Source: Anaerotruncus sp.
Lineage (GTDB): Bacteria; Bacillota; Clostridia; Oscillospirales; Ruminococcaceae
Length of the DNA stretch: 64,000 nucleotides
Assembly: GCA_021770005.1 (NCBI GenBank)
Contig: JAETRV010000002.1
Location: 1 to 64,000 of the forward strand
Direction: 5' to 3'
A program made the position numbers and the translations under genes. This document shows positions 15,537 through 23,761 of the stretch, in pieces. Each line of letters starts with the position of its first letter. Within the stretch, counting starts at the first letter, position 1. The notes under the pieces were generated by a model, which saw only the letters and a program-made list of their open reading frames with translations, had not been told where the DNA came from and did not search any database.

Positions 15537-15944
15537 CTATTTACGAAAAACCTTCCGCGCACCGGTCATCGCAACCTTGGCAACCAGTGTACCGAGATCG
15601 TCGCAAACCTCCACATCGTAGAACGCGACGCTCTTCCCCTCCCGGATACGCCGCGCCTCAGCGGTCAGGACGCTCCCTTTCGAGAACCCGACAAACCGGA
15701 TTTCACTGGTGAGCGAAACCGTGGAGGTATGCTCCTCAGTATTGGCTGCAACCCCGAACGCGAAGTCCGCGAGGGTGAACACCGCCCCGCCCATGACGTT
15801 CCCCGCAGCATTCTTGTGGATTTTTCTCAGCGGCATGGTGCATCTCGCGTACCCCGGCTCTACCTCATCGATCACAATGCCCGCCGCCTCGGTCGCAAAA
15901 TAATCCTCTTTAAAAATCCTGCGGGCATTTTCCAGATAATCCAT
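15537..15944 (-). CDS. Hotdog-fold thioesterase (PaaI-like)
   Basis: 135 residues from the ATG at 15944 (AGGAG 8 bases upstream); the in-frame GTG three codons earlier touches the ribosome site. The HKNAAGNVMGGAVFTLADFAFGVAAN segment is the PaaI/4HBT signature (Asn and Gly at the start of the long helix, Asp as catalytic residue). It probably hydrolyses acyl-CoA thioesters. It lies 18 bases after carB and ends just before the operon terminator, so it appears to travel with pyrimidine genes although no metabolic link is known. Confidence 0.88.
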   Translation of the reverse strand: MDYLENARRIFKEDYFATEAAGIVIDEVEPGYARCTMPLRKIHKNAAGNVMGGAVFTLADFAFGVAANTEEHTSTVSLTSEIRFVGFSKGSVLTAEARRIREGKSVAFYDVEVCDDLGTLVAKVAMTGARKVFRK

Positions 15945-15962
15945 CCAGCCCACTCCTATACA

Positions 15963-18900
15963 CTAAATTTTTGTTACATCCACCAGCTCCACGTCATCAA
16001 TCGTCTTTTGCATCTTGAGACAGTTTGCGAGCGCGTTGGCGGTGTCGAGCGAGGTCAGGCAGGGGATCGAAAGCTCAACCGCCTTGCGCCGGATCTGCAC
16101 CGAATGACGCGCCGGAATCCGTCCCTTTGATGAGGTGGAGATGATATAATCAAGCTTGCCGCTCTCGATCAGGTCCATGATATTGGGATGGTCGCCGTCC
16201 ATCTTTCGCACCATGTTGGTCGCAACCATATGGCGGTTGAGCACCGACGCACAGCCCGGCGTCGCATAGAGATGGTACCCCAGCTTCTCGAACTTCTCCG
16301 CAATCTCAAGCGCCTCGATCTGGTCGCTGTCCTTGACCGTGATCAACAGGTTCCCCTCATCCTTATGGTTGAGCTTGTAGCCCGCCGCAGTCAACCCCTT
16401 GAGCAGCGCTTCTTCGAAGTTATGCGCAATGCCCAGCACCTCGCCGGTCGATTTCATCTCAGGGCCAAGCATGGTGTCGACATCGTGCAGCTTCTCAAAG
16501 CTGAACACCGGCACCTTGACCGCCACATATTCCGCTTCGGGGTACAGCCCGGAGCCGTAACCCATATCGCGCAGACGGTGGCCCAGCATGACCCGGGTTG
16601 CGATGTCCACCATCGGCACGCCGGTAACCTTGCTGATATAGGGCACCGTACGGGAGGAACGGGGGTTGACCTCGATGACATAGACATCACCGTTGTAGAC
16701 CACATACTGGATGTTCACCAGTCCGACCACCTTGAGTGCGCGAGCCAGCCGCCCGGTGTAGGCGATCAGGGTCGCCTTGGTTTTCTGGGAGAGGGTCTGC
16801 GCCGGATAGACCGAGATCGAGTCGCCCGAGTGGACGCCCGCCCGCTCGATATGCTCCATGATGCCGGGGATTAGATAGTCTTCGCCGTCGCAGATCGCGT
16901 CTACCTCGATCTCCTTGCCCATCATATATTTGTCAATCAGAACCGGGTTCTCGATCAGGTGGGAGGTGATGATCGCCATATATTCGCGCACATCCGCGTC
17001 GGAATAGGCGATAATCATATTCTGTCCGCCCAGCACATAGGACGGCCGGAGTAGTACCGGATACCCCAGATCGTTTGCCGCAGCCACCGCTTCCTCAGCG
17101 GTCATGACCGTGTGCCCCTTCGGGCGCGGGATGCCGCACTGTTCGAGCACCTCGTCGAACCGCTCACGGTCCTCGGCAGCGTCGATGCTGTCCGCACAGG
17201 TCCCGAGAATATTCTCGCCGCGCTCCATCAGATGCTTGGTCAGCTTGATTGCGGTCTGTCCGCCAAACTGCACCACAACCCCCCACGGCTTTTCGGTTTC
17301 GAGCAGGTTGTCGATGTCCTCGGGGGTTAGCGGGTCGAAGTAGAGCCGGTCGGAGGTATCAAAGTCGGTGGAAACCGTCTCAGGGTTGTTGTTGGCGATG
17401 ATCGCCTCGTACCCCTCCTCCTTGAGCGCCCAGACACAATGTACCGAGCAGTAGTCGAACTCGATCCCCTGCCCGATCCGGATCGGGCCGGACCCGATGA
17501 CCAGCACCTTCTTTTTGTCAGACGGGTGGTGCTCCAGGAACTCCGCAGCTTCGTTTTCCCGGTCGTAGGTCGAGTAGAAATAGGGGGTCTCGGCTGAGAA
17601 CTCAGCGGCACAGGTGTCCACCATCTTATAGGAGGCGTGCCGCTTCCACTCCGCAGGGACTGTCTGTCCGGAAATCCGCTCGACCGTCCGGTCGAGGAAC
17701 CCATATTTTTTCGCGGTCTCGTATTTCTGGCGGGTCAGCATGCCGTCCGCGAGATACCGTTCCAGGTCCACCAGATTGCGCAGTTTGCAGGTGAACCACC
17801 GGTCAATCTTGGTAATTTCAAAAATCTGGTCGGGGGTGACCCCGCGTTTGAGCGCCTCGTAGACCACAAAAATCCGCTCGTCGTCGCAGTTGTGGAGCAG
17901 TGCGAGAATCTCTTCGTCCGATTTGTCCGCCAGCTTTCCATAATCGAGGGTATCTAGCCCCAGCTCGATGCTGCGCACCGCCTTCATCATTGCCTGCTCG
18001 AACGAGCTGCCGATCGACATGATCTCACCGGTCGCCTTCATCTGGGTGCCGAGGGTGCGTTTGCCGTAGACGAATTTATCAAACGGCCATTTAGGGAACT
18101 TGACCACAATATAATCGATCGTCGGTTCAAAGCAGGCATAGGTCTTGCCGGTGACTGCATTGACGATCTCATCCAGGGTATAGCCGATCGCGATTTTGGC
18201 CGCTACCTTGGCGATCGGGTAGCCGGTGGCCTTGGAGGCGAGCGCGGACGACCGCGAGACGCGCGGGTTGACCTCGATCACCGCGTATTCGAAGCTGTCC
18301 GGACGCAGGGCAAACTGGCAGTTGCAGCCGCCCTCGACCCCGAGCGCCTGCACAATGTTGATGGCGGCGGTGCGGAGCATCTGGTATTCTTTGTCCGCGA
18401 GGGTGACGGCGGGCGCGACGACGATGCTGTCGCCGGTGTGGACGCCGACCGGGTCGACGTTTTCCATCGAACAGACGGTGATGATGTTGCCCTTGCGGTC
18501 GCGGATGACCTCAAATTCGATCTCCTTCCAGCCGGAGATGCACTTCTCAATCAACACCTGGGTGATTGGCGAGAGCCGCAGGCCGTTGCGGGCGATCTCC
18601 CGTAGCTCCTGTTCATCCGACGCGATGCCGCCACCGCTCCCGCCAAGGGTAAACGCCGGGCGGACGATCACCGGATAGTGGATCTCCTGTGCGAACGAAA
18701 CCGCGTCCTCCACCGTCTCGACCACCTTGGAGGGGATGCAGGGCTGTCCGATCGACTCCATGGTATCCTTGAACATCTGGCGGTCCTCCGCCTTGTCGAT
18801 CGTTTCGGGATTGGCGCCGAGCAGTTTAACCTTGTGCTGCGCCAAAAATCCCTCTTTGGCAAGCTGCATCGAAAGGGTAAGGCCGGTCTGGCCGCCGAGC

Positions 18901-19166
18901 GTCGAAAGGACGCTATCCGGCTTCTCGAGCAGGATGATCCGTTTGACCACATCGAGGGTCAGAGGCTCGATGTAGATTTTATCCGCCATCGCCTTGTCGG
19001 TCATAATGGTGGCGGGGTTGGAATTGATCAGGATCACTTCCAGTCCCTCTTCGCGCAGTGCGCGGCAGGCCTGTGTGCCCGCATAATCAAATTCAGCGGC
19101 CTGTCCGATCACAATCGGGCCGGAGCCAATCACAAGCACCCGTTTAATGTCAGAACGCAGTGGCAT
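15963..19166 (-). CDS. carB: Carbamoyl-phosphate synthase large subunit
   Basis: 1067 residues, full length. Two homologous halves each begin with a nucleotide-binding loop (RVLVIGSGPIVIGQAAEFDY; KVLVIGSGPIRIGQGIEFDY), with ATP-grasp signatures RPAFTLGGSGGG and RPSYVLGGQNM, and a C-terminal MGS allosteric domain (about 930-1067) ending in the usual small-molecule-binding fold. It makes carbamoyl phosphate from bicarbonate, two ATP and ammonia delivered by CarA. It starts one base after the carA stop. Serves pyrimidine and arginine synthesis. Confidence 0.97.
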   Translation of the reverse strand: MPLRSDIKRVLVIGSGPIVIGQAAEFDYAGTQACRALREEGLEVILINSNPATIMTDKAMADKIYIEPLTLDVVKRIILLEKPDSVLSTLGGQTGLTLSMQLAKEGFLAQHKVKLLGANPETIDKAEDRQMFKDTMESIGQPCIPSKVVETVEDAVSFAQEIHYPVIVRPAFTLGGSGGGIASDEQELREIARNGLRLSPITQVLIEKCISGWKEIEFEVIRDRKGNIITVCSMENVDPVGVHTGDSIVVAPAVTLADKEYQMLRTAAINIVQALGVEGGCNCQFALRPDSFEYAVIEVNPRVSRSSALASKATGYPIAKVAAKIAIGYTLDEIVNAVTGKTYACFEPTIDYIVVKFPKWPFDKFVYGKRTLGTQMKATGEIMSIGSSFEQAMMKAVRSIELGLDTLDYGKLADKSDEEILALLHNCDDERIFVVYEALKRGVTPDQIFEITKIDRWFTCKLRNLVDLERYLADGMLTRQKYETAKKYGFLDRTVERISGQTVPAEWKRHASYKMVDTCAAEFSAETPYFYSTYDRENEAAEFLEHHPSDKKKVLVIGSGPIRIGQGIEFDYCSVHCVWALKEEGYEAIIANNNPETVSTDFDTSDRLYFDPLTPEDIDNLLETEKPWGVVVQFGGQTAIKLTKHLMERGENILGTCADSIDAAEDRERFDEVLEQCGIPRPKGHTVMTAEEAVAAANDLGYPVLLRPSYVLGGQNMIIAYSDADVREYMAIITSHLIENPVLIDKYMMGKEIEVDAICDGEDYLIPGIMEHIERAGVHSGDSISVYPAQTLSQKTKATLIAYTGRLARALKVVGLVNIQYVVYNGDVYVIEVNPRSSRTVPYISKVTGVPMVDIATRVMLGHRLRDMGYGSGLYPEAEYVAVKVPVFSFEKLHDVDTMLGPEMKSTGEVLGIAHNFEEALLKGLTAAGYKLNHKDEGNLLITVKDSDQIEALEIAEKFEKLGYHLYATPGCASVLNRHMVATNMVRKMDGDHPNIMDLIESGKLDYIISTSSKGRIPARHSVQIRRKAVELSIPCLTSLDTANALANCLKMQKTIDDVELVDVTKI

Positions 19167-19167
19167 C

Positions 19168-20286
19168 TCAGCCCACCTCCTTTGCAGATTTTGTGGCTTT
19201 CATCAGGTCCACAAACCGGTCAAACAACACACCGGTGTCCTCCGGGCCGGAATGCGCTTCGGGGTGGAACTGGACGGTGAAGATCGAGCCATCCCCATAC
19301 CGGACCCCCTCACAGCTCTTGTCGTTCGCGTTGATGTGGCTCACCTGCCCGACCGATGCGGGCAGCGTCTCCCCCAGCACCTCATAGCCATGGTTTTGGC
19401 TGGTGACATAGGTCAACCCGGTTGCAAGGTCGATCACTGGCTGGTTGCCGCCCCGGTGCCCATATTTGAGCTTGGCGGTTTTGGCGCCCTGTGCGAGCGC
19501 CATCAGCTGATGCCCAAGGCAGATCCCGAAGATCGGGATACCCAGCCGGGCGATCTCCCGGAGATTTTCGATTGCTTCGGTATTTTCGGAGGGGTCGCCC
19601 GGGCCGTTGGAAAGCATGATCCCATCAAACCCACCCTCTCGGAGCTGTGCAGCGGTGACTGTCGCGGGCAGGACGGTGACATTACACCCACGCAGCAGCA
19701 GTGAACGCCGGATGTTGCGTTTATAGCCGTAGTCGATCAATGCGACCTCGTACTGTGGGTTTTCGCAGGTATATGTTTTGGGCTGAGCGGCGGTGACCGT
19801 CTTGACCGCGTCCCGGATGGCAAACGCGCCGATCCGCTCAAGCGCGGCCTCCCGGTCGGTGATCTCCTCGGTGGTAATCATCCCGTTCATCACCCCATGT
19901 TCCCGGATTTTGCGGGTCAGAGCGCGGGTGTCGATGTCATAGAGACCGATGATATCGTGTTTTTTGAGGAATGCGTCGATTGTCCCCTCACAGCGGAAAT
20001 TGCTGGGGCATTCGCACCACTCCCGGACGATATATCCTTTGACGTATGACCGGTCGGACTCCTGGTCCTCCGTGTTGACCCCGTAGTTGCCGACCAGAGG
20101 GAAGGTCTGGGTGACGATCTGCCCGCAGTAGCTCGGGTCTGTCAGCGCCTCCTGATAGCCGGTCATGCCGGTTGTAAACACCACTTCACCAATCGTGGTA
20201 CCCTGTGCACCGAACGACAGCCCTTCAAAGACCGTACCATCGGCGAGCAGCAGTGTCGCTTTCTGTTCGTTCTGTAAAATCTGCAT
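19168..20286 (-). CDS. carA: Carbamoyl-phosphate synthase small (glutaminase) subunit
   Basis: 372 residues from the ATG at 20286, which has a GGAGG ribosome site. The N-terminal domain starts with ATLLLADGTVFEG and FGAQGTTIGEVVFTTGMTGY. The class I glutamine amidotransferase domain shows the nucleophile Cys in GICLGHQLM and the His-Glu pair in VQFHPEAHSGP. It hydrolyses glutamine and channels ammonia to CarB. It is separated from pyrF by 312 bases that hold a dispersed repeat, so carAB may be expressed below pyrCF level. Confidence 0.96.
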   Translation of the reverse strand: MQILQNEQKATLLLADGTVFEGLSFGAQGTTIGEVVFTTGMTGYQEALTDPSYCGQIVTQTFPLVGNYGVNTEDQESDRSYVKGYIVREWCECPSNFRCEGTIDAFLKKHDIIGLYDIDTRALTRKIREHGVMNGMITTEEITDREAALERIGAFAIRDAVKTVTAAQPKTYTCENPQYEVALIDYGYKRNIRRSLLLRGCNVTVLPATVTAAQLREGGFDGIMLSNGPGDPSENTEAIENLREIARLGIPIFGICLGHQLMALAQGAKTAKLKYGHRGGNQPVIDLATGLTYVTSQNHGYEVLGETLPASVGQVSHINANDKSCEGVRYGDGSIFTVQFHPEAHSGPEDTGVLFDRFVDLMKATKSAKEVG

Positions 20287-20326
20287 AGGTATCCTCCATT
20301 TCCAAACAAGCCCTGTCATCCTTGCA

Positions 20327-20490
20327 GGGGGCTTTTTCTCTTGTAAAAAGCCCCCTCTTGCCGCCCTTCAGGCGGCAATTCACCCGAAAAACACGCTCCA
20401 CAGGATAAAGCGTTTCGCTCGTTTCGACGAGCGACCAAAGGCGCCGCCTTTGGGAACCGCAATTTTTCGAGAAAAATTGAGTAAAGCTTT
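20327..20490. repeat. Dispersed repeat (family A) between pyrF and carA
   Basis: Contains the hairpin GGGGGCTTTTT / AAAAAGCCCCC (20327-20355), a GCCGCC-rich middle and the conserved core with GCAATTTTTCGAGAAAAATTG and GTAAAGCTTT (20459-20490). It lies inside the pyr operon. The hairpin could attenuate or process the transcript. The flank to 20598 shows no gene. Confidence 0.75.
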
Positions 20491-20598
20491 TGATTCGGGT
20501 TCTTACCTTTGACTGTGAGCCGCAGCGAAGCGTTTCGGAGCGCAACCGCCGAAAGCGATAAAGGCTGGCGAAACTTTTCATTCATATACAGCGGGTTG

Positions 20599-21534
20599 TT
20601 ACGCTGGGAAGTGGATCGGCGGGATTGCCGAACAGATGTCGTCCCGCATCCGGACCGCCTCCGCGCGCGCGGCCTGCGCAAAGTCCCTGCCATCCCCACC
20701 GGTCTTTTTCCAGGCGGTCAGCACCGCGCGGGAGGAATTCACAATACCGCCCAAGCCGTTCTGGTCAAACGCGCCCGCGACATCCTTCGCGCCGCCGCCC
20801 TGTGCACCGTAACCCGGCACCAGAAAGAAGGTATGCGGCAGACGGGCGCGCAGCTCGGAAAGCTGTGCCGGATAGGTCGCGCCAACTACGGCCCCGACCT
20901 TGGAATAGCCGTACCGGCCGACATTGTCCGCACCCCACCGCTCGCACATATCGCCCATCGCGGTGTAGACGGTCCCCTCCTCGCCGAGCTTTTGGTCCTG
21001 AAGTTCGCCTGAGGAGGGGTTGGAGGTCTTGACCAGCACGAAGATCCCCTTGTCGGGGTTGCCCGCCATTACATCCAGCAGCGGCTTGATACCGTCGATG
21101 CCGAAGTAACCGTTGACCGTCAACGCATCTGCCCCGAAGGGAACACAGTGTTCTCCAGCGACCTCGATTCCCCCGAGATGGGCGGCAGCATACGCCTGCA
21201 TGGTTGAACCGATGTCGTTGCGCTTGCCGTCGGTGATGACGTACATCCCCTTTTCCTGCGCGTAGGAGATCGTTTCGGCGAGGCACTTCATCCCCTGCCA
21301 GCCGAGCAGTTCATAATAGGCGCACTGCGGCTTGACCGCTGGAACCACGTCACAGATCGCGTCGATGATCGCTTTATTATAGGTAAGGTAGGCGTGTGCG
21401 GCGCCGCATAGCGTCTTTCCATATTCCGCAAAGGCTGCCTCTTTCACCTGTGCGGGGATATAATCCAATGTGGGGTCCAGTCCCACGACGGTCGGGTTGT
21501 TCCGCTCGATGATCTTCTGTATCAGCTTTTCCAA
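20599..21534 (-). CDS. pyrF: Orotidine 5'-phosphate decarboxylase (long type)
   Basis: 311 residues, the longer type 2 form. Signatures: VVGLDPTLDYIP, the catalytic Lys in VITDGKRNDIGST, and FLVPGYGAQGGGAKD at the phosphate loop. It converts OMP to UMP, the last step of de novo pyrimidine synthesis. It is 15 bases downstream of pyrC with which it is certainly co-transcribed. The stop is followed at once by the repeat-bearing intergenic region. Confidence 0.95.
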   Translation of the reverse strand: MEKLIQKIIERNNPTVVGLDPTLDYIPAQVKEAAFAEYGKTLCGAAHAYLTYNKAIIDAICDVVPAVKPQCAYYELLGWQGMKCLAETISYAQEKGMYVITDGKRNDIGSTMQAYAAAHLGGIEVAGEHCVPFGADALTVNGYFGIDGIKPLLDVMAGNPDKGIFVLVKTSNPSSGELQDQKLGEEGTVYTAMGDMCERWGADNVGRYGYSKVGAVVGATYPAQLSELRARLPHTFFLVPGYGAQGGGAKDVAGAFDQNGLGGIVNSSRAVLTAWKKTGGDGRDFAQAARAEAVRMRDDICSAIPPIHFPA

Positions 21535-21549
21535 ATCGTTCCCTTCCTC

Positions 21550-22833
21550 TCAATCGTCCTGCTGCCGGTAGGTAAACCGCCCGCCCAGCAGGGTGTATTT
21601 GACCCTGCCGGTGACCTCCATCCGGTCAAAGCAGGTGTTTTCAGACTTTCCATGCAGACGGGTCCGGTCGACCGTCCACCGCTCCTCCGGGTCGAAAAGC
21701 ACCAGGTCTGCGGGTGCACCGGCGCGCAGTGTCCCCGCATTGATTCCAAGGAGCCGGGCGGGGGAAAGGCTCATCATCTCGATCAACCGCATCAGCGGGA
21801 TGATTCCCGGCCGCACCAGATAGGTCAGGCAGAGGGCGAGCGAGGTTTCCAACCCGATGACCCCGTTGGGTGCAGTCTCAAACACCGCTTTCTCTTCCTT
21901 CGCATGGGGGGCATGGTCGGTCGCGATGCAGTCGATCGTCCCGTCTGCGATCCCTTCCAGGATGGCAAGCCGGTCGGCTTCCTCCCGCAGCGGCGGGTTC
22001 ATCCGGAAATTGGCGTCCCGGGAGAGCAGCGCCTGATCGGTCAGCGTGAAATAGTGGGGTCCGGTCTCACAGGTCACCTGTGCGCCCCGGCGCTTGGCGT
22101 CCCGGATGAGCGCCACCGACCCTTTGGTCGAGACATGGGCGATATGCACCCTTGTCCCGGAGGACTCCGCGAGCGCCACAACCGCGGCGGTGTTGCAGTC
22201 CTCGGAAGCGCGGTCGATCCCCTTGACCCCGAGCCGCGCGCTGACCTGCCCTTCGTGCATGATCCCGCCGTTCACAATTTCGAGGTCCTCCGCGTGGCTG
22301 ATGACGCACAGCCCCTGCCCCTGTGCCGCCCGGAGTGTTTCAAGCATCAGGCGGTTGTTCGGGACCGGGCGGCCGTCGTCGCTGACTGCCACTGCACCGG
22401 CATCCCGCAGTGCGGCAAGGTCGGTGCGCTGTTCTCCGCGTAGCCCGCAGGTGATCGCCGCCACCGGATAGACCCGCGCCTTTGCCGCGCTTGCCCGTTC
22501 AAGAATCTCCAAAACAATTTGGGGGCTGTCACAGGCGGGTTTGGTGTTGGGCATACAGGCCACCGCGGTGAAACCGCCCGCAGCGGCAGCCGCACAGCCG
22601 GTCAAGATATCCTCCTTATGGGTGAAACCGGGGTCGCGCAGATGTACATGCATATCCACCAGCCCGGGCGCAAGGCAGAGGCCCGCCGCGTCGAGCGTTT
22701 CGCATTCCCCAGAAAAAGCGGGAACCGTCCCCACCGCGGCGATTGCGCCGTCCTCGACCAGGAGGTCTCCCACCTGGTCAAGCCCGCTGGACGGGTCGAT
22801 CAGCCGCGCCTGTTTGATCCACAGCCTGCTCAT
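21550..22833 (-). CDS. pyrC: Dihydroorotase
   Basis: 427 residues, the class I amidohydrolase form of Gram-positive bacteria. Metal ligands DMHVHLRDPG, further His in ITCG...ISHAED and VHIAHVST, and the catalytic Asp in CIATDHAPHAKEEK are present. It cyclises carbamoyl aspartate to dihydroorotate. A AAAGGAGGAAAC ribosome site precedes the ATG. First structural gene of the operon, behind a leader peptide, a terminator and a short palindromic repeat (22853-22912). pyrB, pyrD and pyrE are not in this window. Confidence 0.96.
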   Translation of the reverse strand: MSRLWIKQARLIDPSSGLDQVGDLLVEDGAIAAVGTVPAFSGECETLDAAGLCLAPGLVDMHVHLRDPGFTHKEDILTGCAAAAAGGFTAVACMPNTKPACDSPQIVLEILERASAAKARVYPVAAITCGLRGEQRTDLAALRDAGAVAVSDDGRPVPNNRLMLETLRAAQGQGLCVISHAEDLEIVNGGIMHEGQVSARLGVKGIDRASEDCNTAAVVALAESSGTRVHIAHVSTKGSVALIRDAKRRGAQVTCETGPHYFTLTDQALLSRDANFRMNPPLREEADRLAILEGIADGTIDCIATDHAPHAKEEKAVFETAPNGVIGLETSLALCLTYLVRPGIIPLMRLIEMMSLSPARLLGINAGTLRAGAPADLVLFDPEERWTVDRTRLHGKSENTCFDRMEVTGRVKYTLLGGRFTYRQQDD

Positions 22834-22852
22834 TGTTTCCTCCTTTTTCGGT

Positions 22853-22912
22853 TAGGGCTTGTTTGAAAATAGAGAAGAAGAGGGTTATTCCGATTTTCCA
22901 AACAGCCTCTAG
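22853..22912. repeat. Short terminal-inverted-repeat element (family B)
   Basis: 60 bases bounded by AGGGCTTGTTTGAAAAT and ATTTTCCAAACAGCCTCTA. The same ends bound a 166-base copy at 57646-57811. Here it lies between the leader terminator and pyrC and would fold into a long hairpin in the mRNA. Confidence 0.65.
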
Positions 22913-22914
22913 AC

Positions 22915-22947
22915 ATAAAAATACCCACCCATTAAAGAAATGGGCAG
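22915..22947 (-). terminator. Leader terminator of the pyrC operon
   Basis: On the minus strand CTGCCCATT and AATGGGTGG pair over nine positions (two G-U) around TCTTT, followed by TATTTTTAT. The hairpin begins 5 bases after the stop codon of the 24-codon leader ORF, so a ribosome at that stop would cover it. Confidence 0.75.
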
Positions 22948-22952
22948 GCAGT

Positions 22953-23027
22953 TCATCGAGGGTGTAAAACAGAACAGGAAACCAGACCCGTTTGAACGTT
23001 GAACCAATCCATCCGCTTGCCGGGCAT
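22953..23027 (-). CDS. Putative leader peptide of the pyrC operon
   Basis: 24 codons starting MPGKRMDWFNVQ and ending VSCSVLHPR, TGA at 22953-22955. GGAAGGGGAAG provides a ribosome site about 9 bases before the ATG, and a strong promoter lies about 35 bases upstream of the ATG. The stop sits 5 bases before an intrinsic terminator. This is the arrangement of translation-coupled attenuation, as in the E. coli pyrBI leader, where polymerase pausing at low UTP lets the ribosome catch up and prevent termination. No PyrR-binding loop was recognised. The peptide has no long run of a single amino acid, so coupling to UTP-dependent pausing is more plausible than amino-acid sensing. Confidence 0.55.
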   Translation of the reverse strand: MPGKRMDWFNVQTGLVSCSVLHPR

Positions 23028-23060
23028 ACCTGACTTCCCCTTCCTCTTTTTGTTTGGATA

Positions 23061-23089
23061 ATTATACAATATTTTTGACGGTTTGTCTA
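23061..23089 (-). promoter_or_regulatory. Promoter of the pyr operon
   Basis: Minus strand TAGACA (23084-23089), 17-base spacer, TATAAT (23061-23066). Start site expected near 23054, giving about 220 bases of leader before pyrC. Confidence 0.75.
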
Positions 23090-23094
23090 TCCGG

Positions 23095-23500
23095 CAAAAT
23101 CCTCTTTTTTCGGGGAATTTGGTGCAATTTTTTATCCAAAATCCCAGTAATCCGATTAAAAACACCCTCTATTTCCGCTGCTATAAAACCAAATATGTAT
23201 TTTTATGCGAATATTCTATCGTTTATACAGTTTGCTTGCAAAATTGCTTCCTCCTGGAAAGCAGATTGCGGTTGAAATCCTCTACCCCATTTTTTGCTGT
23301 TTCCACATTGGGAGCCCTGGATTGGGAAAGTCCCGTGTAGACCGCGTACAAATCCCTGATTGCAGATCGAAAACAGCCCTTTGGACCGAAGCAAAAAGCA
23401 CCTTAAAATGGCCTTTTGACCGTCTTGCTATCCTTTTTGGAAAAAAATCCACCTATATTTTCATGCAAAAAGACAAAAAATTCCCTTTTAATTCGGTAGA
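23095..23500. other. AT-rich intergenic stretch, no gene seen
   Basis: About 400 bases between the pyr promoter and the murA leader. The open frames on both strands lack ribosome sites and family resemblance. I see nothing else I can support here. Confidence 0.5.
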
Positions 23501-23508
23501 GTTGGTGT

Positions 23509-23761
23509 TATAATAGATGCAGAGAAATTGCGGCCCATTTTTCGGATCGTGCGCGCAGCAGCCATTGCGTCTGCTGTTCTGCGGATCGGACGCCGCATCT
23601 CCGGACGGTCTGGGAAACCGCTTCAATCGCCTTTTCCCGCTCTTGTTTGGATTTTACATCAACGTCACCCAGAATCCGTAAAGCGTGAGTTTCTCCCGCG
23701 GCTGCGGATTCCGGTTTTGTCTCGGAGTTCTGCGGGACAAAATAATGGAGGTTTCATAAAT
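23509..23761 (+). promoter_or_regulatory. Likely murA promoter and long structured leader
   Basis: TATAAT at 23509-23514 has only a weak -35 (TTTTAA region). It would produce about 240 bases of GC-rich leader. A 10-base-pair hairpin (TTTTGTCTCG, 23715-23724, with CGGGACAAAA, 23733-23742) ends just before the GGAGG of murA. It could be a translational control element, or the leader may hide a small RNA; neither is recognised. Confidence 0.4.

Noticed and set aside
23528-23761. Upstream extension of the murA frame
   Set aside because: The first 78 codons lack homology and a ribosome site; the TTG at 23762 has GGAGG upstream and gives the normal MurA length.
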